From: Ypsolopha sequella
Lineage: Eukaryota > Arthropoda > Insecta > Lepidoptera > Ypsolophidae
Assembly: GCA_934047225.1 (NCBI GenBank)
Contig: OW203997.1
Span: forward strand, 7,054,417 to 7,118,416
Length of the DNA stretch: 64,000 nucleotides
Reading direction: 5' to 3'
Below are positions 23,330-33,447 of this stretch, in pieces. The position numbers and the translations under genes are program-made. Below the pieces are notes generated by a model. It had not been told where the DNA came from and did no database searches. It saw only the letters and a list, made by a program, of their open reading frames with translations. The stretch's first letter is position 1; every line of letters begins with the position of its first letter.

Positions 23330-23725
23330 TTTCTTGAGACCCAGATTCGAATTTTGCTAGCCAGGCATACAACAATGAGTTACAGAATTAACGTGGATAG
23401 TATTTATATCTTACTTGGAGACCCCCTCGAAGTAATTCAGGGGAGAGTAAGAGGACAGCTCACAGGCAAAAAACCAGGAGGCCCACCATGCCTGGGACCG
23501 ATTGATGGCGGTATATCCATCCCTAATAGGCGGGCCTTATATGGAACAGACTGGTGACGGGCGAGGGTTCCGGCACCGCGCTCACCAACCCGCCTTTCCA
23601 GCTTGTGTGAGTATGGGCAAATCTTCCGGGATGACCGCCGCCGGGAGTGGAAAAGTCCTGGAAAGGATTATGTTCAGCAGTGGACGAACTAGGCTGATGG
23701 ATTATGGATGGATGTATTTATATGT
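23330..23725. repeat. Dispersed repeat, copy 2 of 2 (inverse of 17254-17640)
   Basis: Contains 'gaggacagctcacaggc', 'ggcccaccatgcctgggacc' and 'accagc..ttgtgtgagtatggg', complementary to the 17.3-kb copy, and a terminal 'atggatggatgtatttatat' run. It directly precedes a SINE tail. Confidence 0.6.
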
Positions 23726-23734
23726 TTTCTGTTT

Positions 23735-23850
23735 CTACTTGGTGAATGATGAGAAAATACACCGAAATAAACCTGCATGCCTTAAAAAGCGTTGTATTTG
23801 AGCCCAAAGTACAGGGATTACCCTTTCACTCAAGTAACCTTTGCGTTAAA
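23735..23850 (+). mobile_element. SINE tail fragment
   Basis: 'cttggtgaatgatgagaaaa', 'aacctgcatgccttaaaaag' and 'cccaaagtacagggatta' correspond to the body of the SINE at 8738-8970. The tRNA-like head is absent, so the copy is truncated or fused to the preceding repeat. Confidence 0.55.
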
Positions 23851-24043
23851 AAAATCCTTTTAAATGAAATGGGTTATTTATTATTAATATCCAACACGAC
23901 ACATACCGTTTAAAGTGATAAATATCGCTATCACTAACTTCGTTTGTGCTTTGCAGTAACAAATTAATCAGTTACCATACAAAATATACTGATATGTCAC
24001 GAGCTCATTCGCGCGACAAGATTTTTGAAAACAAATATAGTAA

Positions 24044-24692
24044 AGAAATAGATAACACAGCTAAGACTCACTATGATTTATGCAAGAAAAACTTGACGTT
24101 TCGGTCAATTTAAGGCGTATGATCACGCTAAATAAGCAACTCGATGTGTGTCGGTACAAATATCAACGGAAACGATACTGAAATAATGTTCATTTCAGCG
24201 TGCCTTGAAAAGTGGCTGTTACGACAACCACTGCGTCTCCGGCTAGCGCAAAATAGGAGAAAATAATACTTTTCACATGGACGCCATGAACGGAAACAAA
24301 ATGTTGAACTTAAATTTTTTAGATCTAAAAATTTCCTATAATTTGGTGAAATAATAATTAAAATCGCTTTAGGCGTTTGGAAGGAGTTAGAGAATTCTTG
24401 TGTTAATCATGTGAAATTTTCGATGACTTTCGATTTTTTTTGTCAAAACTAACAATAGAAAAACAGTTTATGAAACTTAAAATTTGTTTTTGACTTTATA
24501 AGGCCTATCATATATTTTTATGAAAATTTTTGGACCACCCGTGTGGGAGGAGTAGGCCTTCAAAGACAGGTCCAAATTGCAGTTGGCGTAATCATTCGCC
24601 TTAAGAGTGATGAAGGTCACTCTTAAGTTGACCGAAACGTCGAGTTTTTCTCGCATAAATCATGGTGAGTCTTAGCTGTGTTATTTATTTCG
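24044..24692. mobile_element. ~650-bp foldback element
   Basis: Left arm 'ataacacagctaagactcac...gacgtttcggtcaa' is complementary to right arm 'ttgaccgaaacgtcgag...gtgagtcttagctgtgttat' (about 80 bp each). The interior contains, reversed, the repeat also seen at 2948-3110 and 10451-10605. No transposase frame. Non-autonomous; family not identified. Confidence 0.65.
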
Positions 24693-24816
24693 TTATGACG
24701 GACACTCACCCTAATTTTAGTGATGTAAATATAGTACGAGTAGTATAAAATATTTAATCAATTTCAATTACTTACGAGTATTTAATTCATGTTAGTCCTT
24801 GGCTTAAATAAAAGCT

Positions 24817-25085
24817 TTTTTAGGGTTTCGTAACCAACGGGATCCTATTACTAAGACTCCACTGTCCATCTGTGACCAGGCTGCATATCATGAACCGTGA
24901 TAGTTAGACAGTTGAAATTTTCACAGATGATGTATTTCTGTTGCCGCTTTAACAACATATACTAAAAAATAGAAAAAAATAAATATTTAAAGGTTCTCCC
25001 ATACAACAGACATGTTTTTTTTGCCGTTTTTATAGAATACGGAACCTTTCGTGCGCGAGTCCGACTCGCACTGGGCCGGTTTTAT
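24817..25085. repeat. GGGTTCCGTA-type dispersed repeat, copy 1
   Basis: Opens with 'tagggtttcgtaaccaacgg', contains 'ctattactaagactccactg' and 'gatgatgtatttctgttgcc', and closes with 'gtgcgcgagtccgactcgca'. A close copy lies at 52795-53085. Partial relatives occur at 28725-28918 (reversed), 36646-37080, about 49160-49255, 51324-51396 and 52195-52300. Abundant in moths by recall; class not determined here. Confidence 0.65.
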
Positions 25086-26460
25086 TTTAATAGTTTTTTA
25101 ATTTAATATTTTATTTGTAGCTAAGTCTGAGAAAGAATATATCCGATTCATGTATACTAAAAACAGTCATATGCACATTGTGCGCAAAATAGTTTCTCTA
25201 CGCTAAAGTAGAGTATGGAGGCGTATCCTGGCACAGAAATGGGACATAACGCAGTAGAACAATAAAATGTTGAAATAGAACAATAAAAAACATTTTTATG
25301 ATTACACAAGCGCTGTGTGACAAAGAGCATACAATGTTACGTCTATTACCCTAGAAATGGTTAAGTATCACATAATGGGCCTTTAAAATAGGATCATTTG
25401 GTTCCAAGGATGGTCACTTAGTGCTGTTCAAATATTAAACGTATAAGATATCTAACAGGAGTAGGGTCAAGATTAGTAATTTGGAGGATTAATTGATGGT
25501 AAAAATATAAATATAAATATTATGTTCTACTGTTTTTTTTATGATCATTAACTATCTCTTATGAACAAATAAAGCTCAAAAAGAGCATACTTATATTACA
25601 TATTATATTAAAAATTAAACTTTTAAATGCATGATTTTTTCTTTTTAAATGTAAGTGGGATATATGATAGAGAAGTGGTCCAGAATTAAGGGAAAAATAA
25701 AAAATAATTTTTTTTTCGTTTTTCGTTTTTAAGGGGGTTTTTAAAATGGAATAAAATCAAATAGAATTTTTTTTTTCAAATTAGTATAAAGAATTTTTCA
25801 TTTCTGTTTTTTTATCAGCTAGTACAGTCATTTGACACTAGTTTACAAAAACCCTATTTAATAAAACAAAAGCATGAAATTTTCATGATTTTTTTCGCGA
25901 CCTCTTATTTTCAGATTGGGACCATTTTTTTTAAAATTGCAAAATTATGTTTGTATACATTAAAAAAAAGCAACTAAAACTAAATTTTACATATTTTTAT
26001 TTTATTCCGTAATTATTTTTCATACTTGCAGGAAGAAAAATATACGTAATAAAAAAAACATTTACACAAGAAAAATAAAAAATAAATTATATGTTGCCAT
26101 TTGGCAACAGGATGCATTTAAGGGTTAATTAAAACAAAAGATACATTTTAAATACTTGTTGAAATTAAACGCTTGTATACTAGTTGACAACATATAATTT
26201 TTATCACCACGTAAAAGTAAACTGTTTAAATATATGAATAAAATAATTATTAAGTACGTATTGCATTGTTGATGCGTGTAATAAATGTCAAATAATTTAC
26301 GGGGTAGTTTGGCAATGGTGGCGGTGTAGACTGAGTGAAACACAAGTTAGCAGTTAGTAGTCCGATATAATCCAGTGGCTAAAACCACACAAGAAAACAG
26401 GTTGATACTACACAATGTCGGGAACAGAACTGGCGTGACTACGTGGCCAGTACGTGCCTT
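25086..26460. other. AT-rich, no recognised gene
   Basis: Many A/T runs. One short perfect hairpin word 'gttgccatttggcaac' near 26093-26108. Confidence 0.45.
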
Positions 26461-26468
26461 GCCACAAG

Positions 26469-27012
26469 TAGGGTTGCCAGATGTCCAGTTTTGGACCGGA
26501 CAGTACGGTTTTTTGAACGGCTGTCCGGTCTAGAAATTTTTGGAAAACCAGACAAAGAATGTCCGGTTTTTTTGAAAATACACGATATATATACTTCACT
26601 CACGAGATGATACAATATGTGTGATGTGTTACCGTCTCCAATGTCTTCGTAGAAAGACTTTTTAGCGTAATGGGTAATGTATGGACTGACAAAAGAAATC
26701 GACTAGGTGTGAAGGCAATAAACGTTTATTAATTTCAAGCAATAAACGTTTATTAAAAGCAGTAGCATCTACCAAGTGCCGAATATGTTAAAAGTGATTT
26801 TTTGCTTACCAATAGCAATAATAAATATAAGTTTTAATGTTTACTAGAAGTTTTTTTGTGTTCACCCTCAGTAATTTCCGGTAATTTTCTCAGTTTGATC
26901 TGGCCAAAATAAAAAAAAACAAATTATCGACAAATTTTACCAAAAAAAATCCCTATTTTTACCCTTTGATAAAAATGTTCGGTTTTTTTATCTGAACCAT
27001 CTGGCAACCCTA
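26469..27012. mobile_element. 544-bp internally deleted hAT transposon with 8-bp target duplication
   Basis: Terminal inverted repeats TAGGGTTGCCAGATG / CATCTGGCAACCCTA are exact. The flanking direct repeat GCCACAAG (26461-26468 and 27013-27020) is a perfect 8-bp duplication, diagnostic of hAT. The interior keeps a transposase C-terminal remnant and a local 'gcaataaacgtttatta' duplication (26714-26757). Confidence 0.9.
26640..26723 (+). pseudogene. hAT transposase C-terminal dimerisation remnant
   Basis: A 28-codon stretch reads NVFVERLFSVMGNVWTDKRN and continues RLGVKAIN. This matches the hAT C-terminal dimerisation region (N-x-x-V-E-R-x-F-S-x-M, then W-T-x-x-R-N-R-L). The frame is closed by stops on both sides and the DDE domain is missing. 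It lies inside the element defined by the TIRs and 8-bp duplication, which independently supports the assignment. Confidence 0.8.
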
Positions 27013-27084
27013 GCCACAAGTCGTGCGTAGTTGCGAATTGCAATAGTCAGCAATCTCATGACTCTACAGTAGTTTTAAGTTTAT

Positions 27085-27444
27085 AGCAAACGAAGTTCTC
27101 CGAATCTATTTGAACAATTCGGCGATTGTTTGTATGAATGTTTGTCCGACGTTAACTCGAGTATCGTTTATCGAAACGGTATAAAATTTGGTAAGCAAGT
27201 AAATGAGACAAAAATAATTTTCAAGTTCGAACATGAGCCAAATCGGTCAAGATCGAATCGCGAGTTCACAGTTCGTGGCAAACTACTAGTAAGTTTAATT
27301 TGTAATACAACATTGTTTGAAAATAGTGTGTCTTTCACCAAGGGCCGACATTTGCCAGCATACGATTATGAACGAGCGAGTGAATTTCTCCGTGTCTACT
27401 TGAACAATCTGGCGTCAATTCAAATAGTTTATTTTGCAAAATAG
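27085..27444 (+). other. Open frame with flanking duplicated block, unrecognised
   Basis: A plus-strand frame with no ATG start runs to TAG at 27442-27444. A ~35-bp block ('ctccgaatctatttgaac' near 27097, 'ctccgtgtctacttgaac' near 27390) appears at both ends about 290 bp apart. A consensus donor, CTA|GTAAGT, lies near 27291. Peptide not recognised. Could be a duplicated exon relic or chance. Confidence 0.15.
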
Positions 27445-27524
27445 GTATACATAATACACTTTTTACACGTCAAATTTTAATATATATAAGATTAAAATGA
27501 TAGGTAATCATTTATATTATACAA

Positions 27525-27770
27525 GGTGAAATCCAATCAACCGCCCGAACCCATACCGGAGACCCGGCCAGGGACCAGGAACAAGGTTCAATGATCACCA
27601 ACCGAGCCCCCAGCACGAATCCAGGCGGCCGACCAAAGATCCTATGTACTATATACTAATAGGTTACATATATAAATACATGCCTACCTCCACCTATTCG
27701 ATTAGTCTTGCTAAGAAGAAGGGCAAGAATCTTAGCAAGATTATGTTTTTTTTTCAACATAAAACTTATA
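27525..27770. repeat. Dispersed repeat, inverse copy of 21400-21660
   Basis: Begins 'aaggtgaaatccaatcaacc' and ends 'gcaagattatgtttttt'. Close match in reverse complement to 21400-21660 over about 240 bp. Confidence 0.7.
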
Positions 27771-27774
27771 CTAT

Positions 27775-27830
27775 ATATATATGACTTATATATATATGAC
27801 TTATATATATATGACTTATATCAACTTTAA
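27775..27830. repeat. 15-bp tandem repeat, about three units
   Basis: 'gacttatatatatat' repeats with period 15 (starts 27783, 27798, 27813), directly after the preceding dispersed repeat. Confidence 0.8.
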
Positions 27831-28724
27831 CCAAGGGATAAGGAAAACAAGACACCAGGAATTCAGGTTCGTGAAAAAAAGAAAAACATATATTTCTTTG
27901 TATCACACACACTTACACATACATTATATTTCTATAATTCTACTGCTCATAAAGTTCTGTTAAATATTATTTAATGTATTACTAATAATTACTATCCATG
28001 TTCTTTTATTTATTATGTTTTTAAGTTTTTAAGTTTTTTATACATTAACATATAAAAATTGCTCAATTAAACCACAAAACACGCCCCTTAAATCAAACCG
28101 AAGATGCACAGTAAACAGCGAACTACCCGACCGTCAGTTTTCGTACTAGTACGGGGAGTAGCTTTTGCCTTTGTGTTTCAACTTCAGAGTGTTCATAAAA
28201 TTAAGATCAAATTATTACTTATTTTTATAATTATTAAATACCTTGAAATTGTATACCTAATAATTAAGCCAATAGTTATAATTATAAGTTTTTAATGTAC
28301 CTTTACAATTTAAATTTAAATTAATTAATTAATTCATTCGTTTACCTAGTATGCAAAACTGCAAAATTAGTTGGTTGTGTATTAAGGGGACGTAACCTTA
28401 AAACTACTTTACAAATCGGCGATTTCAGTATTTGTTGCTTAAAATAGCATGTGGTCCATAATATACAAAAATAACAAATTCCTGCCTACTTTGGTCTTTG
28501 AGATAGACCCCGTAACAAAATTGGTCTAAAATTTACAACTTTGATAGCTCCTGATTTCTTTATTTTTGAAGATGCAAAAATACAGAATACAAAAATACAA
28601 CATTTTTAATTATACACAGATAAATTAAATGAAAAATATATTTTTTCTCTACTGAATGAATTCTAGACAATGACACACCACATTAAGAAAATAATATGTT
28701 TTTTGCAGCTTTTCATGTATAAAA
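27831..28724. other. No recognisable feature
   Basis: AT-rich; nothing supported. Confidence 0.45.
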
Positions 28725-28918
28725 TTAAATTAAATGTTTAATACAATTTTCTATTTTGGATCAACATTTTACAAAACATATCGAAATTGAAGGTCCCTAT
28801 CTCATTCCGTCTAAGAGCTAGATACCCGTGACATACTGAAGCATAGACACACAGACCGTCAGCGGAGTGAATTTAATAGGGCTCCGTTTTCCCCTTTTGA
28901 TACGGAACCCTAAAAATA
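28725..28918. repeat. GGGTTCCGTA-type repeat, reversed partial copy
   Basis: Ends 'ttttgatacggaaccctaaa' and contains 'ctcattccgtctaagagcta', complementary to the copy at 36646-37080 ('ctagctcttagacagaataa'). Confidence 0.55.
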
Positions 28919-29289
28919 AATAGTATCCAAGTAATTTACCTAAAAGTGGTTGCTAGTGATATGTAAGGTATTGCTTTTACCCCTAATCTTGGCTTGTCTA
29001 CTTATAAAGCAAGGTTAACCTACGTCAAGTTTCAACTTAATCCTATTCAACAGTCTAAGTGAGAACTTGCGAATGTTAACTACAAAGGATCAAATTCTCA
29101 GGTAGTTAGTGTTCATGAAAACGGCCTTTTGCCAGGAATTGTCTTTTAAATTGAATCTGAGGATTTCAGCTCATGTAAATGTAAACTAAGAAAATGAAGA
29201 AAAGGCTCAGTCGGCTGTGAAAGAAAGTTATGTTTATCTGTTCTCCTAATAAACGCTGAATTTATTTACCATTTTGTTATCCTAATATA
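28919..29289. other. No recognisable feature
   Basis: Nothing supported. Confidence 0.45.
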
Positions 29290-29424
29290 TGTCGCAGATA
29301 AATTATCAAAGTCACTAGTGAAACTGTAGTTTCACGGCAGCTTTATGTTAGGTTTTTTTTCGATCTAACCTAACCTAACCTAGTGAAATTATAATTTCAC
29401 GGCTGTGACAATTTACCTGCGACA
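29290..29424. mobile_element. 135-bp foldback element holding CCTAA units
   Basis: Arms TGTCGCAGATAAATTATCA / TGACAATTTACCTGCGACA are imperfect complements; inner 'gtgaaactgtagtttcac' and 'gtgaaattataatttcac' add further pairing. Flanked by ATA on each side. The loop side has 'taacctaacctaaccta', about three CCTAA units, the insect telomere motif. Confidence 0.7.
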
Positions 29425-29857
29425 ATACACGTTGACTTTTTTACCGTTTTTGACCCGAAGGGTGAGTGATCTACACAAGCAGTACAATGACTTTGCAAAA
29501 TTTGATTAATATGACGTGTGATATATTTAAAACGGTAATAGAAAGATTTACAATTTATATAAAAACAGCTCACCTCAATACGTGTTATGATCGGGAAAGC
29601 CAACCAGTTTCAGCAGATTTAGACTGCCTTCATCTAGGCGAGTGAAGACGTTTACGCGACGACGTTACGCCTCACACTGGTAATAGAAAGTTTATAGCAG
29701 CGTACGTAACGAAACGCGGGTAAGCAATGCTTGCTTGGCATTCGCAGTACTTTGACAGGTGACGTTACTGGCATTTATATAAGTATAATCGGGACTCTTC
29801 ATGCCTCGGAAAGGAGGGCTAAGTCGTGTCAGAAGCCTGGTACCACTAACCAATGAT
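29425..29857. other. No recognised gene
   Basis: Short minus-strand open frame at 29397-29603 has no supporting signals. Confidence 0.4.
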
Positions 29858-30150
29858 GATGGTGATGATGATCCACTCCGACCGTTTTTGGTCATGGCGA
29901 CTACTTCGACTCCTAGTTGGTACGACGCTGGTGATCCCGAAGATGGCTAATGTGGTGGATTTTCCTAGTAAACCCCCGTGCGCACTGAGCGCACGTGAGT
30001 ATACCGTCCATATAATTAAGTGAATGGCCGCGGGTGGTCGGGCTTTTAACTCGTCGCGATTGGCGTCGGGGCCAGTCTTTCGCTGTACCTAAAAACCGCA
30101 TACTTGCTTCTGTACAAGCCCGCGCTGTGCTGCCAATCTTTCTCATTCAG
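29858..30150 (-). mobile_element. LINE 3' end with C2H2 zinc-finger C-terminus, copy 3 of 3
   Basis: Minus strand: a peptide end (30146-29913) containing CAQCARGFTRKIHHISHLRDH, a C-x2-C-x12-H-x3-H finger, then a stop. About 60 bp of 3' UTR and an (ATC)n-like run follow (plus strand 'tgatgatggtgatgatgatc', 29855-29874). A finger at the very end of the ORF and a microsatellite tail are seen in several LINE families. Two tail-only copies (3412-3540, 7489-7560) support transposition. Confidence 0.65.
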
Positions 30151-30566
30151 AGGGCTCATGATAAAGTTACGATTTAGTTATATTTTATACTCAAATTTCA
30201 ATAGGAGTACTCAAGAGTTTGTGTGGAAACTCCTTTACTACTAAGTTCGGCCGCTGTTAGCGTGGATTTGCATGACAATAAGACCAAAAGATGGTGAGTT
30301 CTGGTTCATGCTTATTATTCGAACATGATGCTAATGTAATGGGTGTTTTTTAGAGGTTTGGTTTTTATTGTCAATACTTTTTCTAGTGACTGTCAATTTG
30401 ACTGTCGACAGTAGATTTGTGGTCGGTAAGTTTTGCCATTTTACCATGAACATTTTACCATGACTTACGCTAGAACAACGCTTGCAAATTGTGCAAATTT
30501 ATTATGCAACTGCAACTGGATTACGGATGCCTATGGATTATTTTCTTTAATGGAATTAAATAGATT
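30151..30566. other. No recognisable feature
   Basis: Nothing supported; may include flanking parts of the adjoining elements. Confidence 0.4.
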
Positions 30567-30750
30567 ATTTTCTTGTGGAATAAACCACAGACGTTGGATC
30601 ACCTGGAAGCCAACATCCGCCGCATTATTGCCGATACACGGCCCCAGTTGCTCGTTAAAGTAGTCCAAAATTGGACTTCCAGATTGAGCTTCATTCGACC
30701 AACCGTGGCGTCCATATATCCGTTATCATATTTAAGAATGCGTATAAACC
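30567..30750 (+). pseudogene. Tc1/mariner-type transposase C-terminal fragment
   Basis: Plus strand reads PQTLDHLEANIRRIIADTR, then QLLVKVVQNWTSRLSFIR, the C-terminal helical region of insect Tc1/mariner (IS630-like) transposases. After FIRP the expected glycine/histidine-rich end and I-I-F-K appear only after a +1 shift ('atcatatttaag' near 30726). The copy is frameshifted and truncated. The DDE/D catalytic region is absent. Confidence 0.6.
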
Positions 30751-31057
30751 TGGACAAATTAGTGATTTTGCCCCCGCATCCCCGCACCTCAACTGTTTGC
30801 GCGACCGGCCGTCACCGGCCGCGAGCGCTATTTCTTAGCTCCCAGGAGCGGTGTGGATCCGCGGTCATTAACCCGTGCACGTGCTAGTTTTCAATAATAA
30901 GTATAATGCATCTACGATGTATAAAATTCAACCCAGTTGACAAAACGGTTTGATCGCAATGGCATTTTTTTGCGTAATTGTGTTTTCATCTAATTTTTAT
31001 ATTTCAAAATTTTATTTTTCGAAAGTCATACTTGCAAAGATAATGATGACAATGATG
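30751..31057. other. No recognisable feature
   Basis: Short GC-richer patch at 30775-30890, then AT-rich sequence leading into the octamer array. Confidence 0.4.
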
Positions 31058-31594
31058 ATACAACGATACGTCGATACGTCGATACGACGATACGTCGATA
31101 CAACGATACGTCGATACGCCGATACGTCGATACGCCGATACGACGATACGTCGATACGGGGATACGACGATACGACGATACGGCAATACGTCGATACGAC
31201 GATACGTCGATACGAGGATACGCCGATACGTCGATACGACGATACGTCGATACGAGGAAACGATGATACGTCGATACGTTGATACGAGGATACGACGATA
31301 CGAGGATACGACGATACGTCGATACGAGGATATGACGATACGTCGATACGACGATACGTCGATACGACGATACGAAGATACGTCGATACAACGATACGTC
31401 GATACGACGATACGGCAATACGTCGATACGACGATACGTCGATACGAGGATACGTCGATACGCCGATACGTCGATACGACGATACGTCGATACGACGATA
31501 CGTCGATACGAGGAAACGATGATACGTCGATACGACGATACGTCGATACGAGAATACGACGATACGAGGATACGGCAACACGTCGATACGACGA
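31058..31594. repeat. Octamer minisatellite array, left block
   Basis: About 67 tandem 8-bp units of form CGATACGN (N = T, A, C or G, with variants GGATACG, CAATACG). The unit length is not a multiple of three and contains no stop in most phases, so long artificial open frames appear on both strands with an 8-residue period (S-x-Y-R-R-I-x-V). Two CpGs per unit make it the most CpG-dense tract in the window. Interrupted on the right by a LINE. Confidence 0.95.
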
Positions 31595-33447
31595 TATTAT
31601 TATTATTATTATTAAAAATTCTTTATTGCACAAATAAAACATGTACATAGGCGAGCTTAATGCTAATTAGCATTTTCTTCCAGCTAACCTTTGGCGATGT
31701 AGAACTTGTCAAGGGTAGTGCTTCGATGAGGAAAAATTATTATGACTAGTATTAATTTTAACTAAAATTAATATATACGTTAAATACATAAAAAGGTAAC
31801 TTATAATCAAATACATATACTACATCTATATCCTAATAATACATACACTGATACATATAAATATATAAACACAAATAGTATTTACGAGAGGTTAAACAAA
31901 GATAATAACCTTAAACACGTATTTAGAGTTGACCCATTTGTTTATTTTGTAGATCAAGGTAATGTTGATATACCTTGTTTTTAAAAGTAGTCACCGATGT
32001 AGCCTCGCGTATATGAAGTGGAAGATTATTCCAAAGTCGAATTGCTGACACAGTGAAGGAATTCGAATACATTTGAGTAGAATGTTCTGGAGTACGGAGA
32101 AGCAGTGCTTTACTTGGACGTAGAAGACGTCCAAGGGAACTAAAGGGGATAAAACGATCTTTGAGATAGGGAGGAGAACATGAGTTGTTCAAAATACTAT
32201 AAAGAAAAGCAACGATGTGGGCATTTCTACGGAACTTAATATTAAGCCAACCCAATTCAGAGCGAGATTGTGAGATATGATCGTACTTTCGAAGACCAAA
32301 GATATAGCGAATACAAAGATTGAGAAGACGGTCAAGTTTGTTTAATAATTCTACAATTAAATCGGGAAAGCAGACATCAGCGTAGTCTAGAATGGGAAGC
32401 AACAGAGAATTAACCAACGTAACCTTAGCGGAGTATGGTAAGAACTTTTGCAGACGCTTTAAGGAATGCATAGATGCAAATATCTTTTTACTTACTTCAG
32501 CAACATGACGATCCCAGCTCATATTGTTCTGAATGTGAAGCCCCAAGTTTTTTACCTCAGTGCAGTAAGTTAGTGAGATTCCATGAAACTTTACTTGAGG
32601 CAGAGTGCTGATGTCAAGCTTATCCACTAGCGCTCTGCTGCCCAAGATCATAACCTGCGTTTTTGCTGGATTTACAAGAAGCCCGAATTGTTCTGACCAT
32701 AGACAAATGGAATCAAGATCTGATGACATCTTTTGTATGGTCACAGGTAACAAATCTTGTTTACAGGATAGATATAATTGCAGATCATCTGCGTAAAGAT
32801 GGAAAGAGCTAAAGTTAATAACGGTAGTAAGGGTGTTGATAAATATAGAGAACAGGAGAGGGGACAGTACGCCACCTTGTGGAACTCCAGCTGTTATGTC
32901 ACACCAATCAGAAAAAGTGTCGTTAAGACGTATACGTTGTTTGCGCCCAATGAGGTACGAATAGAACCAAGTTATGGTAGACTCAGATAAGTTTAGAGAC
33001 CGGAGGATAGTGATGAGGATGTCATAATCAACACAGTTAAAAGCATTGCTGAAATCAAGGAGGGTCAAGAGAGTGAGTTGCTGTTCATCCATAGCTTTAC
33101 GAAAATCGTCAGTAATTTTAATGAGAGCAGAGCAAGTGCTGTGGCCAGGACGAAATCCCGATTGAAGGGGGTTAAGGAGATGGTTAGCATGAAGAAAGTT
33201 AAGGAGCTGACGATTTACTACACGTTCAAGCACCTTGGACAGGAAAGGAAGAATCGATATGGGGCGGTAGTGCTTGAATTCAGATGGATCAATGATTTTT
33301 GGCACAGGGACCATGTATGCCATTTTCCAAAGAGAAGGGAATGTATTTGAAGAGAGAGAAAAATTTATAATATGGCTAAGAGAAGGAAGAATAATTTTGA
33401 GAATGGGTAAGAGAAGATCACGGCCCAATGTATCAATGCCCAAGGAT
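31595..33447 (-). mobile_element. 5'-truncated LINE inserted in the octamer array
   Basis: Flanked on both sides by the same octamer array. On the minus strand it runs from a truncated ORF (33443) to a 3' UTR with AATAAAG near 31626-31632 and a (TAA)n tail (plus strand 'tattattattattattatta', 31594-31613). The endonuclease half and 5' UTR are missing. A short shared GATA at the two junctions may be the target duplication, but the repetitive target prevents certainty. Confidence 0.85.
31923..33443 (-). CDS. LINE ORF2 fragment: reverse transcriptase (jockey/CR1/L2-like), 506 codons
   Basis: The open frame enters from the array junction, so no true start codon remains; its 5' endonuclease domain is cut off. 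Reverse transcriptase blocks in order: FPSLWKMAYMVPVPK (35-49), YRPISILPFLSKVLE (59-73), SGFRPGHST (95-103), LLDFSNAF with the first catalytic Asp at 130, GVPQGGVLSPLLF (186-198), and FHLYADDLQLY with the YADD catalytic pair at 217-220. A thumb and a LINE C-terminal region follow, ending in LWNNLP and a stop at 31923. All catalytic residues visible to me are kept and there is no internal stop, so this is a fairly young insertion that cannot move by itself. It would copy its own RNA by target-primed reverse transcription. Clade call is by motif only. Confidence 0.85.
   Translation of the reverse strand: MGIDTLGRDLLLPILKIILPSLSHIINFSLSSNTFPSLWKMAYMVPVPKIIDPSEFKHYRPISILPFLSKVLERVVNRQLLNFLHANHLLNPLQSGFRPGHSTCSALIKITDDFRKAMDEQQLTLLTLLDFSNAFNCVDYDILITILRSLNLSESTITWFYSYLIGRKQRIRLNDTFSDWCDITAGVPQGGVLSPLLFSIFINTLTTVINFSSFHLYADDLQLYLSCKQDLLPVTIQKMSSDLDSICLWSEQFGLLVNPAKTQVMILGSRALVDKLDISTLPQVKFHGISLTYCTEVKNLGLHIQNNMSWDRHVAEVSKKIFASMHSLKRLQKFLPYSAKVTLVNSLLLPILDYADVCFPDLIVELLNKLDRLLNLCIRYIFGLRKYDHISQSRSELGWLNIKFRRNAHIVAFLYSILNNSCSPPYLKDRFIPFSSLGRLLRPSKALLLRTPEHSTQMYSNSFTVSAIRLWNNLPLHIREATSVTTFKNKVYQHYLDLQNKQMGQL

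Noticed and set aside
29370..29388. True telomere
   Set aside because: Only about three CCTAA units, inside a small foldback element.
31004..31648. Long repetitive open frames on both strands in the left octamer block (up to ~214 codons)
   Set aside because: They follow automatically from an 8-bp unit without stop codons; all phases and both strands are open, and there is no start context.
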